Shown here: piece after piece, positions 53,934-64,000 of the stretch
Numbering within the stretch: the first letter of the stretch is position 1
How the letters are laid out: each line of letters starts with the position of its first letter
DNA from: Cloeon dipterum
Taxonomy: Eukaryota > Arthropoda > Insecta > Ephemeroptera > Baetidae
Reading direction: 5' to 3'
Assembly (NCBI RefSeq): GCF_949628265.1
Contig: NC_088786.1
Coordinates: 11,594,001 to 11,658,000 of the forward strand
DNA length: 64,000 nt
Notes under the pieces: model-generated
Told to the model about the DNA's origin: nothing
Seen by the model: only the letters and a program-made list of their open reading frames with translations
The model's database searches: none
Made by a program: the position numbers and the translations under genes

Positions 53934-55220
53934 TATAAAACAGTAAACCAAAATATTTATGATCTTCAATTTACTGTCGATTTCCCTAGCTGCAAGAGTG
54001 AAATTTGCCTAAATTAGAGGAAACCCAGTTTTAATTCAAGATAAAATAATGCATTTTACATTTAAAAAAGCTCCTTTTAATGAATAATGCTAGAAAATAT
54101 TTCAAAACTTTACTTCCAATCTAGGAAGATTTTAAATATTTTTTAGTAGATTGAATATATCCACATAAACGATTCTCATCAAATAATTCAAATAATCAAT
54201 TGCTTATTGAGAGTTAGCTGGTTCTTGACGTTGGTCTTAGAAACGAATGAACAAATAATGCTATCACATGTAAGAATCCTGAACATAATATTTTATTTGG
54301 TAAATAAACTAAAATTTAAATTAATATTTTAGAATAAATTTGACCTGATTTTCATACTTTTTTAACCGATGCAAACGTTTTAACGCTACAGCATATATCA
54401 ACACAGAAAATATGAGCAAATCTATTGTATTATAATAAATTGCATCAAATTGAAAAAAAAATAATTAATTTATTTTGCTATGTACAAACCTTTGTTAATA
54501 ACAGTTAATTTTACAGGTAACTATTTTTAGTTGATTATACTGCTATACGTTTACTCATTTTGCTCATAATTTTATTTTTTTAAATCCCCACTAAATATTT
54601 CATTCTAATTCATTTGTATATTAGTGCGTCTGTAATAATCAATCGAATAAAACACGACGGCTACCCATCAAAATTGCGATCAGAGTTGTTTAAGTTGTAT
54701 TGAAACATAACTGTTGTAATTTATGTCTTCTTTTGGGATAATGAAAAAAGTGACGTATCCATGAATATGACACACATAAAAATGTGTAGACTAGGCGTGG
54801 TCTGAACCCAATGCATAATGCGGTTAATACACACCGCGCTCCAACAGAAGCAGGTGCGGTGTGTGTACCTGTGTGCATGTGCGCGCAATGTCGGATACTA
54901 AAAAATACCCACCAAACCGGCAAGTGAAGTGTGCCTCGAGGGCCCAGCAGCTGCATCTTACACGGGTACAGCAGCTGTGTTAAATGCAACTTGTAACCTG
55001 CATATTATATCATTTGAGTGGGCACTTTCTAGACACTCTTGCCTCTAGTTTCCAAGAGAGGGAGGAAACAATAAGTGGAGTAAATATTTTCCCACTTCTT
55101 CTATTTTGGAGGCGCTTTTTGCGTTCCAAATGCGATGCAATTAGATTGCAGCCGCACTGCATTTTTAACAATTACATATGTTTTACTTCATTAACGAAAG
55201 CAGCATTTGCTTAACTACAG
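53934..55220. other. Intergenic, 1.3 kb
   Basis: AT-rich to about 54650, more mixed afterwards; no supported gene. Confidence 0.5.
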
Positions 55221-55228
55221 TATATATA
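55221..55228 (+). promoter_or_regulatory. TATA box of CPR-K
   Basis: TATATATA, 32 bp before the initiator TCAGTC at 55253-55258. The conserved C-J promoter blocks are absent. Confidence 0.65.
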
Positions 55229-55297
55229 GCGTGGACAGCGGCAAGCAAAGCATCAGTCCACTCCGACATCTCCACACACACAACACCAAACAAAACA

Positions 55298-55824
55298 ATG
55301 GCTTTCTGCAAGGTAAGTCGACGCCGCCGCCGCTGCCGCACTCGAATTTGGATACCAAAAGTGAAATTGGCCGTTTCAGGTCGCCCTCCTCGCCGCCATC
55401 GTGGCCGTGGCTCAGGCCCAGTACTTCGCTCCCGCCGTGGCTAAGGTCGCCGCCCCTATCGCCTACAACGAGTACGATGCCAACCCCCACTACAGGTAAA
55501 CCACCCTCCAACCCCCCAGTGAATTTCGGCACTCAAATTCACGCTTTGCGCAGCTATTCTTACGCCGTGAACGACGCCCTGACCGGCGACAGCAAGACCC
55601 AGCAGGAGAGCCGCGACGGAGACGTCGTCCAGGGCTCCTACTCTCTTGTTGAGCCCGACGGCAGCCGCCGCATCGTCGACTACACCGCCGACCCCGTCAA
55701 CGGATTCAACGCCGTCGTCCACAAGGAGCCCGCCGTCGTTCACGCTCCCGTCGCCCACGCACCAGTGGCCTACGCTGCCCCCGCCTACGCCGCTCCGGCA
55801 TACGCTAAGCCCTACTTCGGCTAA
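55298..55824 (+). CDS. RR-2 cuticular protein CPR-K, 133 aa
   Basis: Exons 55298-55312 (MAFCK), 55380-55495 and 55554-55824. Short member: signal peptide about 1-18 ([13 protein letters not shown], then QYF), only about 20 residues of spacer, RR-2 domain about 38-103 ([57 protein letters not shown]) and a tail of [14 protein letters not shown] ending KPYFG. Intron 2 splits Ser44 in the same phase as in genes C-J, and its sequence resembles that of H and J (CACTCAAATTCACG). The spacer is much shorter than in the paralogs. Predicted secreted chitin-binding cuticle protein. Confidence 0.92.
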
Positions 55825-55965
55825 ACTGCTCGCGCGGCCAATCTAGCAGAGAGCCAAATTCACGAGCGCCATCAACATATATATGAATGAATCATTTCAC
55901 ACCCATGTTCGCCATTAGTCAACTGATATAGACCAACTTGTTGTTTTAGAGTGAGGAGATGCGTT

Positions 55966-55971
55966 AATAAA
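55966..55971 (+). terminator. Poly(A) signal of CPR-K
   Basis: AATAAA; no C-J type hairpin precedes it. Confidence 0.6.
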
Positions 55972-56446
55972 ATTTACAACAACCAAACATATATCCAAGT
56001 CTTTTCTATCTAATTAAATAGCCTGAAAATATTTCATACTAGACATTTTGTCATCTGAGCCACATCTAGCTGTGAGAAAGAGGTAGCATTTAATTTTAAT
56101 TATCAAGTTCCCACCAACAAAAGAGCTACTAAATTGTTCTCCCATGTTTTAATCTAGGACCTAATTTGAGATAACTGTAAACACGAATGACCTAGGTGGT
56201 CCACAGCTTTCTTGAAATAAATCAAAAAGTAGAATGAACAATTTAATTATTTTTTCCTCTGCCTTAAAGAAACTCGTATTAGTACGGAGAAACATAATTT
56301 ATATTATTTTCTAATAAATTAAATACAGAGAAATATAATTAATCTTAAATGGTGGATAACATCAGATGGTGTTCGACACGCGGTTAGACATCGCGAGCTT
56401 CACTATTTTTAGTCACACTTTCTAAGCACTGTTTTCTGGATGTGGC
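55972..56446. other. Intergenic between convergent genes
   Basis: AT-rich, nothing recognised. Confidence 0.5.
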
Positions 56447-56452
56447 TTTATT
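56447..56452 (-). terminator. Poly(A) signal of the minus-strand secreted protein gene
   Basis: TTTATT on the plus strand gives AATAAA, 154 bp after the stop codon. Confidence 0.5.
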
Positions 56453-56605
56453 CTCTTCTGTGCCGGCCTCCTTATTCTGCCAGCAATTTTTCAAGTCTCT
56501 AATTGCGGTTTTTCTTGGTTTCTTGCGCGCACCAGAACGATTGATTTTAGCGGTTCGGGTGAATATAATTGCCGCTTGTATATGACGGAAACCATTTTTG
56601 CACCT

Positions 56606-59362
56606 CTAGTAGTCTTCCACTGTTTCACTGTCTGAGTAGAAGTCTCCTCTTTCCTCGGACTCGTCTTTCACTTCGTAGTGGGACGGAGATCTGTACCTTG
56701 ACTTGCCCCGGTTCTTTTTCTGCTGCTTTGTCTTCGTGTAGCTCGGTGACTGCTGCGTCAGGTCGGGGGCAAACGTTTCTTGGAGGAAGTGGTCGTAATT
56801 CTGGTAGCTCGTCGCGTCGCTTGACTCGGAGCTGTCAGGGAATTTCAATGTGGAGTATGGCCTCGTGGCGGTAGACCTGCAGGAAGAAATAAAAATTTTA
56901 GAAAATTAAATTTTTACTCTGGTGGGCCTTTTTAATGAGAAGCAACAAAAAATAAAATGTTTTTCTTGAAAAGTACGTTATAGTATTTTTTTAATGATTG
57001 TTTGCTAAAAATGAAAATTTTTGAACTGTCGTGAAGATATAATTAAATATTTTAACTTACTTGGTGCTCTGAGATTCTTCTTGATATTGCACCGGCCTTC
57101 TTCTCTTGGAAGGATTGTCCTGGAACTTGACGATCGACGTCTCGGTGTGGTGCTGGCCTCCCTGCTGAAAAGCCGGCTTATCGTTGATGGTCTTGTAAGC
57201 GTGCGTGGCGGACGTGAACGCCGGGCCGGGGAATTTGATGTTCACCTCGGGGTCGAGCAGGGAGGGGTGCGCTGGCCCAGCGGCGCCGGGGGTAGTCTTG
57301 CCGTATTTGATTGAGGCGCCGACCTGTTGCGTGCCGTAAACCTCCTCGCTGCTGCTCTGGTCCTCGTTGCTGTCGTAGCTGTTGTAGAAAGGCTTCTTCG
57401 CACTGGACCCATAACTGACGGAGGGGCGATTTGAGTTGCCGTTGTACGTCAGTATCGGAGTGCCTTTGTTCGAGGAGGGTTTCGGCGAGTGGAACTGTGC
57501 AATGGTCTCCTTTGGCACCTGTTCGTGCGAGATCATGGGCTGGCGCTGCTTTTTCGAGTACGGCCCGGATGGCTTTCCGTAGTATGGGTATTTGTTAGGT
57601 GATCCGTAGGGCCGATTGTAGCTTTTAGGAGGACCAGGAGGACCAGCCATGTAAGGTCGGGAGTGAGGCGGCGGAGGGTATTTGTACACCGACGAGTAAA
57701 CGGAAGGGTGGCCCATTATCGAGGTGGAAGTGATGTGCTTCTTGGGGCGGGTGACCATCATGTGCGGACGCACCCTCTTGGAGTAAGGCGGGCCGGCCTT
57801 GTAAGCTAAGTCCCTTCGTTGCGTAATAGGCGGGGGGCCTCGCCGCAATGGCCTGTACGGCCGCGGCCGTACTGGTCTTTGGCAACTAACTATGGCCACA
57901 GCTATGCTGAGCATCAACACCTGAAAATAAATTACGTACTTCTTAATTTCAATATTTGCAGCAAAGACCAATAAGTCAAATAGAAAAAGCTATGAATTAA
58001 TGATCTAACAGAACTAGCAAAATACCGCAAAACGATTGATCGCAGAGGCTGCACTTAGTTCTAAATTATGAAAATATCACATCACAAATCACTGAGATAT
58101 TTAACATTTTTCAAATGAGGATAATATTTAATCAAAATGAGGATCCAAAGTATAATTTGTGATTTTTAGAGTGTTTTATACACAGATGTGTGGAGTAAAC
58201 CCAACCATTATATTGACTCATGAGTGGAAAGTGAGCAATAAAGATAGAGTGAAGCATTAACAGTAGTTGCTGCTCACTCAATTATCTGTGCACGAATCAG
58301 CTAAAACCACAGAAATGCGCAGGTAAGAGAAACAAGCTTTGTCCTCAATGGAAAAATGAGAATTTTTAACAAAAGACGCGCGTCTAGTTTCAGTTGCGGT
58401 GTAGAGATCAGTTTCATATCTGACGAATACGCATTGTCATAATGAAAAACTGCAATTGGAAAATGAAAAGAATAAAAGATATAACCTCTATGAAAACAGG
58501 ATGCTGCTACAAAAGAACTAGTCATTTGCCTCATTAGCCATAGCACGCAATCTGTCATTTCATTAAAAGATCAGAACACTTTGCCAGCTGGAATTGAGGA
58601 GAAAAAGGGAAAACCGACTAATTGAATACGGAATTATCTTGAATTATGGCATTATTTATTATGATAGCTGGAGTGCTCCACATTTGCTGAGCGAGATTAT
58701 CTCTCTTGCCACACTAACTTGATAGCTTTAAGAAAAAAAAACGGGATAGGCAATAATTTGCGTATGCTGCGGCACCGCAGGTGAGTTCTCTCAATTAAAC
58801 AATTTTCTGTTGTTGCATTTACTATTATTGAGAATTGAACAATTACGATAAATTGGTCAAGCTGCGTTCTGCTTTTCAAGATAAACGGAACTGCTGCTAT
58901 TCGACGTTTTATAGAATTTCAGTGCCTACACAACACATTGTGTGTCAACGCTATTCATTAGCATAAGGAGGCACGTGCGTGACTCACCATTTCAAGATTT
59001 ATGTTTGATAGCGCTCCTATCTTAATTAAAAAAATGGAACAAAAATCCTACAATTAAAAAAAAAACTAGGAGCATATCATCTAAATATTTGGCATTCACA
59101 CTATGATGTTTTTCCACGAAAAAAACATTATTAACTGCCAAAAGACGTCATTCGTTGTAACGGTGCTCACGAATTTTTAATTAAAATATCTGCCAAACCG
59201 TTACAACGCAAATAAAATGCAGATTTACGATCGTTCCAAAAACAAAGCATTAAACTTAACTTAGCTAAAAACTGGAATAAGTCCGACTTCACCCTCAGAT
59301 TCGAAAATGCCCATAGAAACAAGAAACATAAAAAGGAGACATACCAACAACGTGCACCTCAT
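56606..59362 (-). CDS. Secreted Pro/Tyr/Ser-rich protein, 382 aa, unknown function
   Basis: Minus-strand exons 59345-59362 (MRCTLL), 57061-57920 and 56606-56876. Splice sites are GTATGT..TTTCAG (1.4-kb intron) and GTAAGT..TGCAG. Joining exon 1 to exon 2 creates a clean signal peptide (MRCTLLVLMLSIAVAIVSC). The mature protein starts QRPVRPRPYRP, is basic and rich in Pro, Tyr, Lys, Ser and Gly (residues 20-140), then more acidic and Ser-rich (EDQSSSEE), with PEVNIKFPGPAF near the middle and a basic/acidic end (KTKQQKKNRGK, ESEERGDFYSDSETVEDY). No RR, CPF, Tweedle or chitin-binding Cys motif is visible. Its position suggests an extracellular matrix or cuticle protein; that is inference. Confidence 0.75.
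57921..59344. other. Large intron of the minus-strand gene
   Basis: 1,424 bp, AT-rich. The small open frames inside are not supported. Confidence 0.6.
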
Positions 59363-59488
59363 CCTAGTGCGAAGAGGAGCGAGTGTGTCCGGAAAGTGGC
59401 CGTGTCGGTTTTCCGCTCTTGCTGCTGCTCCAGTCGAAGAGGAGTAAGTGAGTGAGTGTTTACAGCGAAGCACTCGCGAGCACAATCA

Positions 59489-59520
59489 AACTGACGGTCA
59501 GGGCCGCGCTCGATTTTATA
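59489..59520 (-). promoter_or_regulatory. Core promoter of the minus-strand secreted protein gene
   Basis: On the minus strand TATAAAAT (59513-59520) is followed by the initiator TCAGTT (59489-59494), about 30 bp apart. Predicted 5' UTR about 130 nt. Confidence 0.7.
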
Positions 59521-62087
59521 CCGGTGCGCCGAGATGCTCCTTCAGCGTGGCAGCTGGCCCACTTCCGCAGAAAGCTCTCTCCCAAGATAATGCACATGAT
59601 GCTGCTGGTGCACTGTGGCGAGATGGCTTCGGCCTCGTTAAGGTTACTCGCAGGAATGTAAATGGAAGAAAGGAAGCCGAAAAATTGTTGAGAGAGGCGC
59701 CGCTTGCAAATAGTTGTACTTTCCCCTCCATTTGGATTCACACTTAAAACAATGGCTTTATTAAAAACCAATTTCCGAACAACTTTTTTCACATTGAATT
59801 AGGATTTTTTGTAGTGCGTTTGATTATTGAAAATTCGCTAAATGCTCACTAAAAAATTTTTGCTCTTTTATTTTATAATTTATTAGTAAAATTTATTTAT
59901 TATTACTAAAAGCCGTCAGCACAGCAAAATAGAGGATGGTTTCATTTATTTATTATTTGAAAAGTTACAAAATATTGATGACCAACCAAATTTGCGATTG
60001 AAGAAGTATCAAGAAACTGCGTGTATATACATTTCTTATTTTTGAAGCATCATCTTTCAGCGACACCGTTATAATCAGTAATTATAGATGCTGATTTCAG
60101 AGGTTTTCAATGCGAGGGAGATGCGTATTATTTTTTTTATAGCTTTGCTGAGTGGAGTGAAGATCGTGATAATCAAAGGAAAGTGGCGAAGATCAGACTG
60201 TTCAGCTAGATTGCTCATCCGGAAAAGATGCATGGCTTGAGCACGAAAGCATCAAATAAATCGCGCACGTTCCCGGCATGGGAATTAGCCGCGTCCTGCT
60301 CATCGCACTCGTCGCTTTTTGGCCTCATCTCACTTTCTTTCTTCCTGCGGTGCATGGTGCCAGACGACGCTCACTCTTATTGTGAGCGAGCGGTCGGTGG
60401 CATCAGCGTATCCCAGCCAACATTTCGCGTTTTAAGAAAGCGCAAAATGCGTCATTAACTCAATTTGCAACGGCCCAACATATGACTATGATTTGTGGGA
60501 TGGAACGACAAGATGTTTTGGAATAATGACTATATAATGATGTAATGAGTGAGGAGGAAAATTATAGCACGTGTTGATTTTCCTGGCTCCTTAATTGTTA
60601 TAGCAAACTCTGACAAAAAAATAGTGTGAAGATATTGCAACACTTTGTATTTTTAATAATAATATAAACAGTTGGTTTGGATATTAAGAGTGTCAAGAAT
60701 GGGCGTTTGCTACGATTAGCATAACAATTAATATGAATTGAAAAGCATTTATATATTCATCATGCTAAAATATCTTTGCTTCGTGTTTTATGAATGAGGA
60801 AAGTTATAACGACTCTCTTGCTGAGTCATCATTTTGTATACACAGCACTTGGAACAGGTGCTATGAGGAATTAGGAATATCTTTTACAAATACACTACAG
60901 AGCTTGGCTTACTTCCTACAATAACTGTACAAAGGTTTTCCTGAAATCTAAGGACTTGAAAAAATTAAAGAAATACTCGCGCAATTTTGTGAAAACTAAA
61001 ATATTTATGAAAATTACTTCTTCTTTTTTTTGTATAATTGTCTGAGGATGGGTTGCTATATGTAAAACTCGAGAGGAAAAACTAATTAATACCGCGTTTA
61101 TCCATCGTAAGAAATTGTTTGTTATTATTTTCAAAAGTCGATTGCGTGAATATTGAATCAAGGTTTCTCTGGCAATAACTTTTTCGGTTGTGTGGTTTCC
61201 AAAATTAATTGTCACTCTAATTACTATATAAGCACAAAAAATATAATTTGTGCGAAACATCACGATAAATTGGGAAACCTTCAACTTAAAATCGGAAATT
61301 CTGATTTCGTTCAATTAAAACATTTCATGTGAGATATCTGAATGCATTATAAGAAAATTAGTACCTTGGGAAAAATTTAATACATCTCACAATTGAATAA
61401 TTAGCACCTGGGTCCTATTGAGAACATAATTAAATTTTCTTTTTTAACGTAATTCGACTAGAAATTTAAATAGTACTACCATCGCAAGAATGATTTACAG
61501 TCTCCACGAGTCTTGAGTTTTTAAAAGTATATAGAGTTTACGAGTTTCTCCACTTAATTCTCAAGTCTATAGCTGCTGACAATTGGAGATTTTATATGAC
61601 CACACGTACAACACTGAAGCGCAGCAAGAATATGATACCGCATGAGTCGCGCGGGCAAACGCACGCAACGTCTCACCTAAATAAAGCGACCTGACTGCTC
61701 TATGCACTTGTATGGTTAATTACTGACCCTGTCGCGCAACTCAACGACGACTAAGGCGGCGACCACTAAAAATAAAAGCAGAGCCAAGCTCTTTAAACAG
61801 GCGTGGCCAATCAATCTCCCAGCATTGTTTGGAAATTGGAATCCACCAAGAGTGGGCATAAGGTTATGTGCAGCGCGACAAACGCGCGCGCGACACAATT
61901 AAACTCTCATTACGAGAGCTGGCGCGCAAGATGGGTTTGCCGAGGAGCACGTGACAACTTCGAAGGTATCAAAAGATGGGAATAACTAGTTGTTACATTT
62001 CCCACTCTTTGGCCCCCACACTCGATCGCATTTTCCATTCTGGAGCGACCCCTGAAAAGCCATCTTCGCCCCTTATGCGCCTCCGAG
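59521..62087. other. Intergenic, 2.6 kb
   Basis: No supported gene. Open frames at 59448-59747, 60228-60458 and 60916-61314 lack features. The stretch at 61600-62000 is GC-richer and lies upstream of CPR-L. Confidence 0.5.
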
Positions 62088-62095
62088 TATAAATA
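62088..62095 (+). promoter_or_regulatory. TATA box of CPR-L
   Basis: TATAAATA, 64 bp before the ATG at 62152, with GTCATCATTT about 30 bp downstream. Confidence 0.7.
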
Positions 62096-62151
62096 GCGCG
62101 ACGACGCACCGAAGAGTCATCATTTCGCAGACACAATCATCTCCGGTCAAC

Positions 62152-63882
62152 ATGATCTGCAAGGTGAGTACCTGCCTAGCCTCACTCTGGCCCTGTTTAC
62201 ACCCTGCCTTTGCTCAGGTTGCTCTCCTGGTCGCCCTGGCCGGCGTTGCCCATGCTGGCGTCATCGCTCCCGCCATCTACAGCCACGCTCCCGCCGTCTA
62301 CAGCCACGCTCCTTACGTCGCGCACGCTCCCGTTGCCTATGCCGCCCCAGTTGCCTACGCCGCCCCGATCGCCAAAGTCGCTGCCAAGGCGGAGTCCAAC
62401 GACTTCGACGCACATCCGCAGTACAGGTATTAAACATCGTTCATTATTCACGGATTTCTCTTACGTGTCAAGCACTGTTATGTTCAAAAACAATTTACCA
62501 GGTCGCAAGACAGAATGCTGCGATGATTTATCAAAAGCAATCAAGCATTTCACTCAAGGGAGAAATCTAAAGATTAATTGCTAGCTCTTTAAAACTAAAT
62601 TAGTTTACAAACATTAAATAGATGATTATAGTATATACTTGTCATAATTACTTTTAATTTAACTCTTGCATTTTCCTTAGTCGATTTTCTGAATTATGAA
62701 GTTCAATTTTTATGTTCTCAACCAAAAATTTTCATATCAAACCGCAATTTAAGGCTACGTTACTGATATGTAACCTAAAACGTTTAAATTTAACGAACCG
62801 TGTGAGTAAGGCACTAGAACACAGTGCTGCACAAAATTGTAATTGGCGCGCTCAATCTGCACTTAGTGTAATCGTACACCGTGTTTTTATTATCAATTCA
62901 AAGCACTCGACTGCTACGATAAAGGAACCATTCAAAAGGTGCGATATTTTGCAATTTAAAAATTGAGGGTGATTGAACTAAAAATCACTTTAAAGGTTTT
63001 TGCTACGAAATACAAAATTTTATAATCAATGGCGGGTGTGGCACCAATCCGATTATTGGGTCATTAAATAACTCGTATTATTTTTAACTTTTTTTGTTCG
63101 ATATATTTCGAGTGCCACAAATTATTATAAAATTTAAAAAAGTCAAACTATTTGAGCCAACAATTTAATCAAGTCCTGGAATGCCACAGATGAAAATTAT
63201 TGGAACCAGAACGAGGTTTATGCCTATATATTATATTTTTTCCTAAGTTACTGGTTCTTGGTCTCGGGTGAAATTTAAAAAATGAATTTTTATGGTCGGC
63301 CAGCTAATTTCAGCCCGTCCTGAACCTGTAATGAAAACCATGTAGTTGACCTATTTTCAATTTCATTTTTTCTAATTTGCTTTGGCCTCTGGTACTGCGC
63401 TGTGTCATACCTTTCGCAATTTCGATAAATAAAACATTAAAGCCACACGGTGGTCTTTGCCCTCGTTTCCTAAGTTAGACCCGCATACATTTTTTAGCTT
63501 CTCTTACTCCGTGAGTGACGCGGTGACCGGCGACAACAAGGAGCAGCACGAGAGCCGCGACGGTGACGTCGTCCAGGGCTCCTACTCGCTGGTCGAGCCT
63601 GACGGCAGCCGCCGCGTTGTCGACTACACCGCCGACCCTGTCAACGGATTCAACGCCGTGGTCAACAAGGAGCCGGCCAAGGCGGTCGTTGCCACCCCTG
63701 TGGTAGCCAAGGTTGCCACCCCCGTCACCTACGCCAAGGTAGCAGCCCCCGTCGCCTACGCTAAGCTTGCCACCCCCGTCGCCTACCACGCACCACTGGC
63801 TTACCACGCGCCGGTAGCTTACCACGCGCCGACCGTCGTGGCCCATGCGCCCGTCGTCGCGCACGCTCCCTACTACGCCTAA
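62152..63882 (+). CDS. RR-2 cuticular protein CPR-L, 201 aa
   Basis: Exons 62152-62163 (MICK), 62218-62426 and 63498-63882. Intron 2 is unusually long for this locus (1,071 bp, GTATTA..TTTTAG) but has the same phase-2 position, splitting Ser74. Signal peptide about 1-17 ([13 protein letters not shown], then GVI). Spacer of YSHAPAV and APVAYAAP units, then [13 protein letters not shown]-2 domain about 68-133 ([49 protein letters not shown]). The tail is His-rich (YHAP and VAHAP repeats) and ends APYYA. Lacks the C-J promoter and intron-1 element. Its 3' UTR runs past the end of the window. Confidence 0.9.
62427..63497. other. Intron 2 of CPR-L
   Basis: AT-rich; the open frame at 62712-62966 has no features. 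No nested gene seen. Confidence 0.6.
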
Positions 63883-64000
63883 TAACCCCGAAGCAACCCC
63901 CAAGACCGCAACTCAGCAGGAATGATCACCGGAAGAAGAACGCGCGCATTTTTTGTTTTACACTTTTCTTGCGACGACTTTTTAGTAGAGTATAATTTAT

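Noticed and set aside
57625-57885. Minus-strand 86-codon frame overlapping the Pro-rich gene
   Set aside because: Alternative frame of exon 2 of the secreted protein gene; no start context or signal peptide.
60916-61314. Minus-strand 132-codon frame in the 59.5-62.1 kb gap
   Set aside because: AT-rich composition, no recognisable motif and no promoter; likely chance.
1-64000. CRISPR array, operons or ribosome binding sites
   Set aside because: The DNA is eukaryotic, with introns and poly(A) signals; no direct-repeat/spacer array is present.

Overview
The window looks like nuclear DNA of an insect (lineage not determined). It has short GT-AG introns, TATAAATA promoters, AATAAA poly(A) signals and a cluster of RR-2 (Rebers-Riddiford) cuticular protein genes. 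Coding exons are strongly G/C-ended, with GCC and CCC codons dominating. Intergenic DNA is AT-rich.

Region 1 (1-19.8 kb) is a giant, almost perfect palindrome of 19,617 bp. Arms 178-9970 and 10003-19794 surround a 32-bp spacer. I found one base difference and one G-run length difference between them. The element is flanked by a 6-bp direct repeat, CCCGTT, and interrupts an older interspersed repeat. Relatives of that repeat near 36.6 kb (uninterrupted) and 51.5 kb (minus strand) confirm the insertion. Long inverted termini and a 6-bp target duplication suggest a non-autonomous Maverick/Polinton-like element, but I see no polymerase, integrase, ATPase or capsid gene. Each arm holds two intact unknown ORFs (155 and 182 codons), decayed extra copies of the 182-codon gene and its promoter, fragments of another small gene family, two damaged non-LTR retrotransposons of one family, and a nested inverted-repeat mini-element.

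Region 2 (22.9-64 kb) is the host locus. It has eleven plus-strand RR-2 genes in the order CPR-A (23.0), B (28.7), C (32.5), D (35.1), E (38.0), F (40.5), G (44.1), H (47.1), I (50.3), J (53.1) and K (55.3), then a minus-strand gene for a secreted Pro/Tyr/Ser-rich protein (56.6-59.4), then a twelfth RR-2 gene, CPR-L (62.2-63.9).

The proteins are predicted to be secreted by epidermal cells and to bind chitin in rigid cuticle. Genes C-J form a recent tandem family. They share a proximal promoter of about 200 bp, a 32-nt element in intron 1, an intron inside the RR-2 domain, and a 3' UTR hairpin with compensating base changes just upstream of the poly(A) signal. Their parts are shuffled among paralogs, which suggests gene conversion. 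The shared control elements suggest coordinated expression. Gene models were spliced by eye from reading frame and splice sites.
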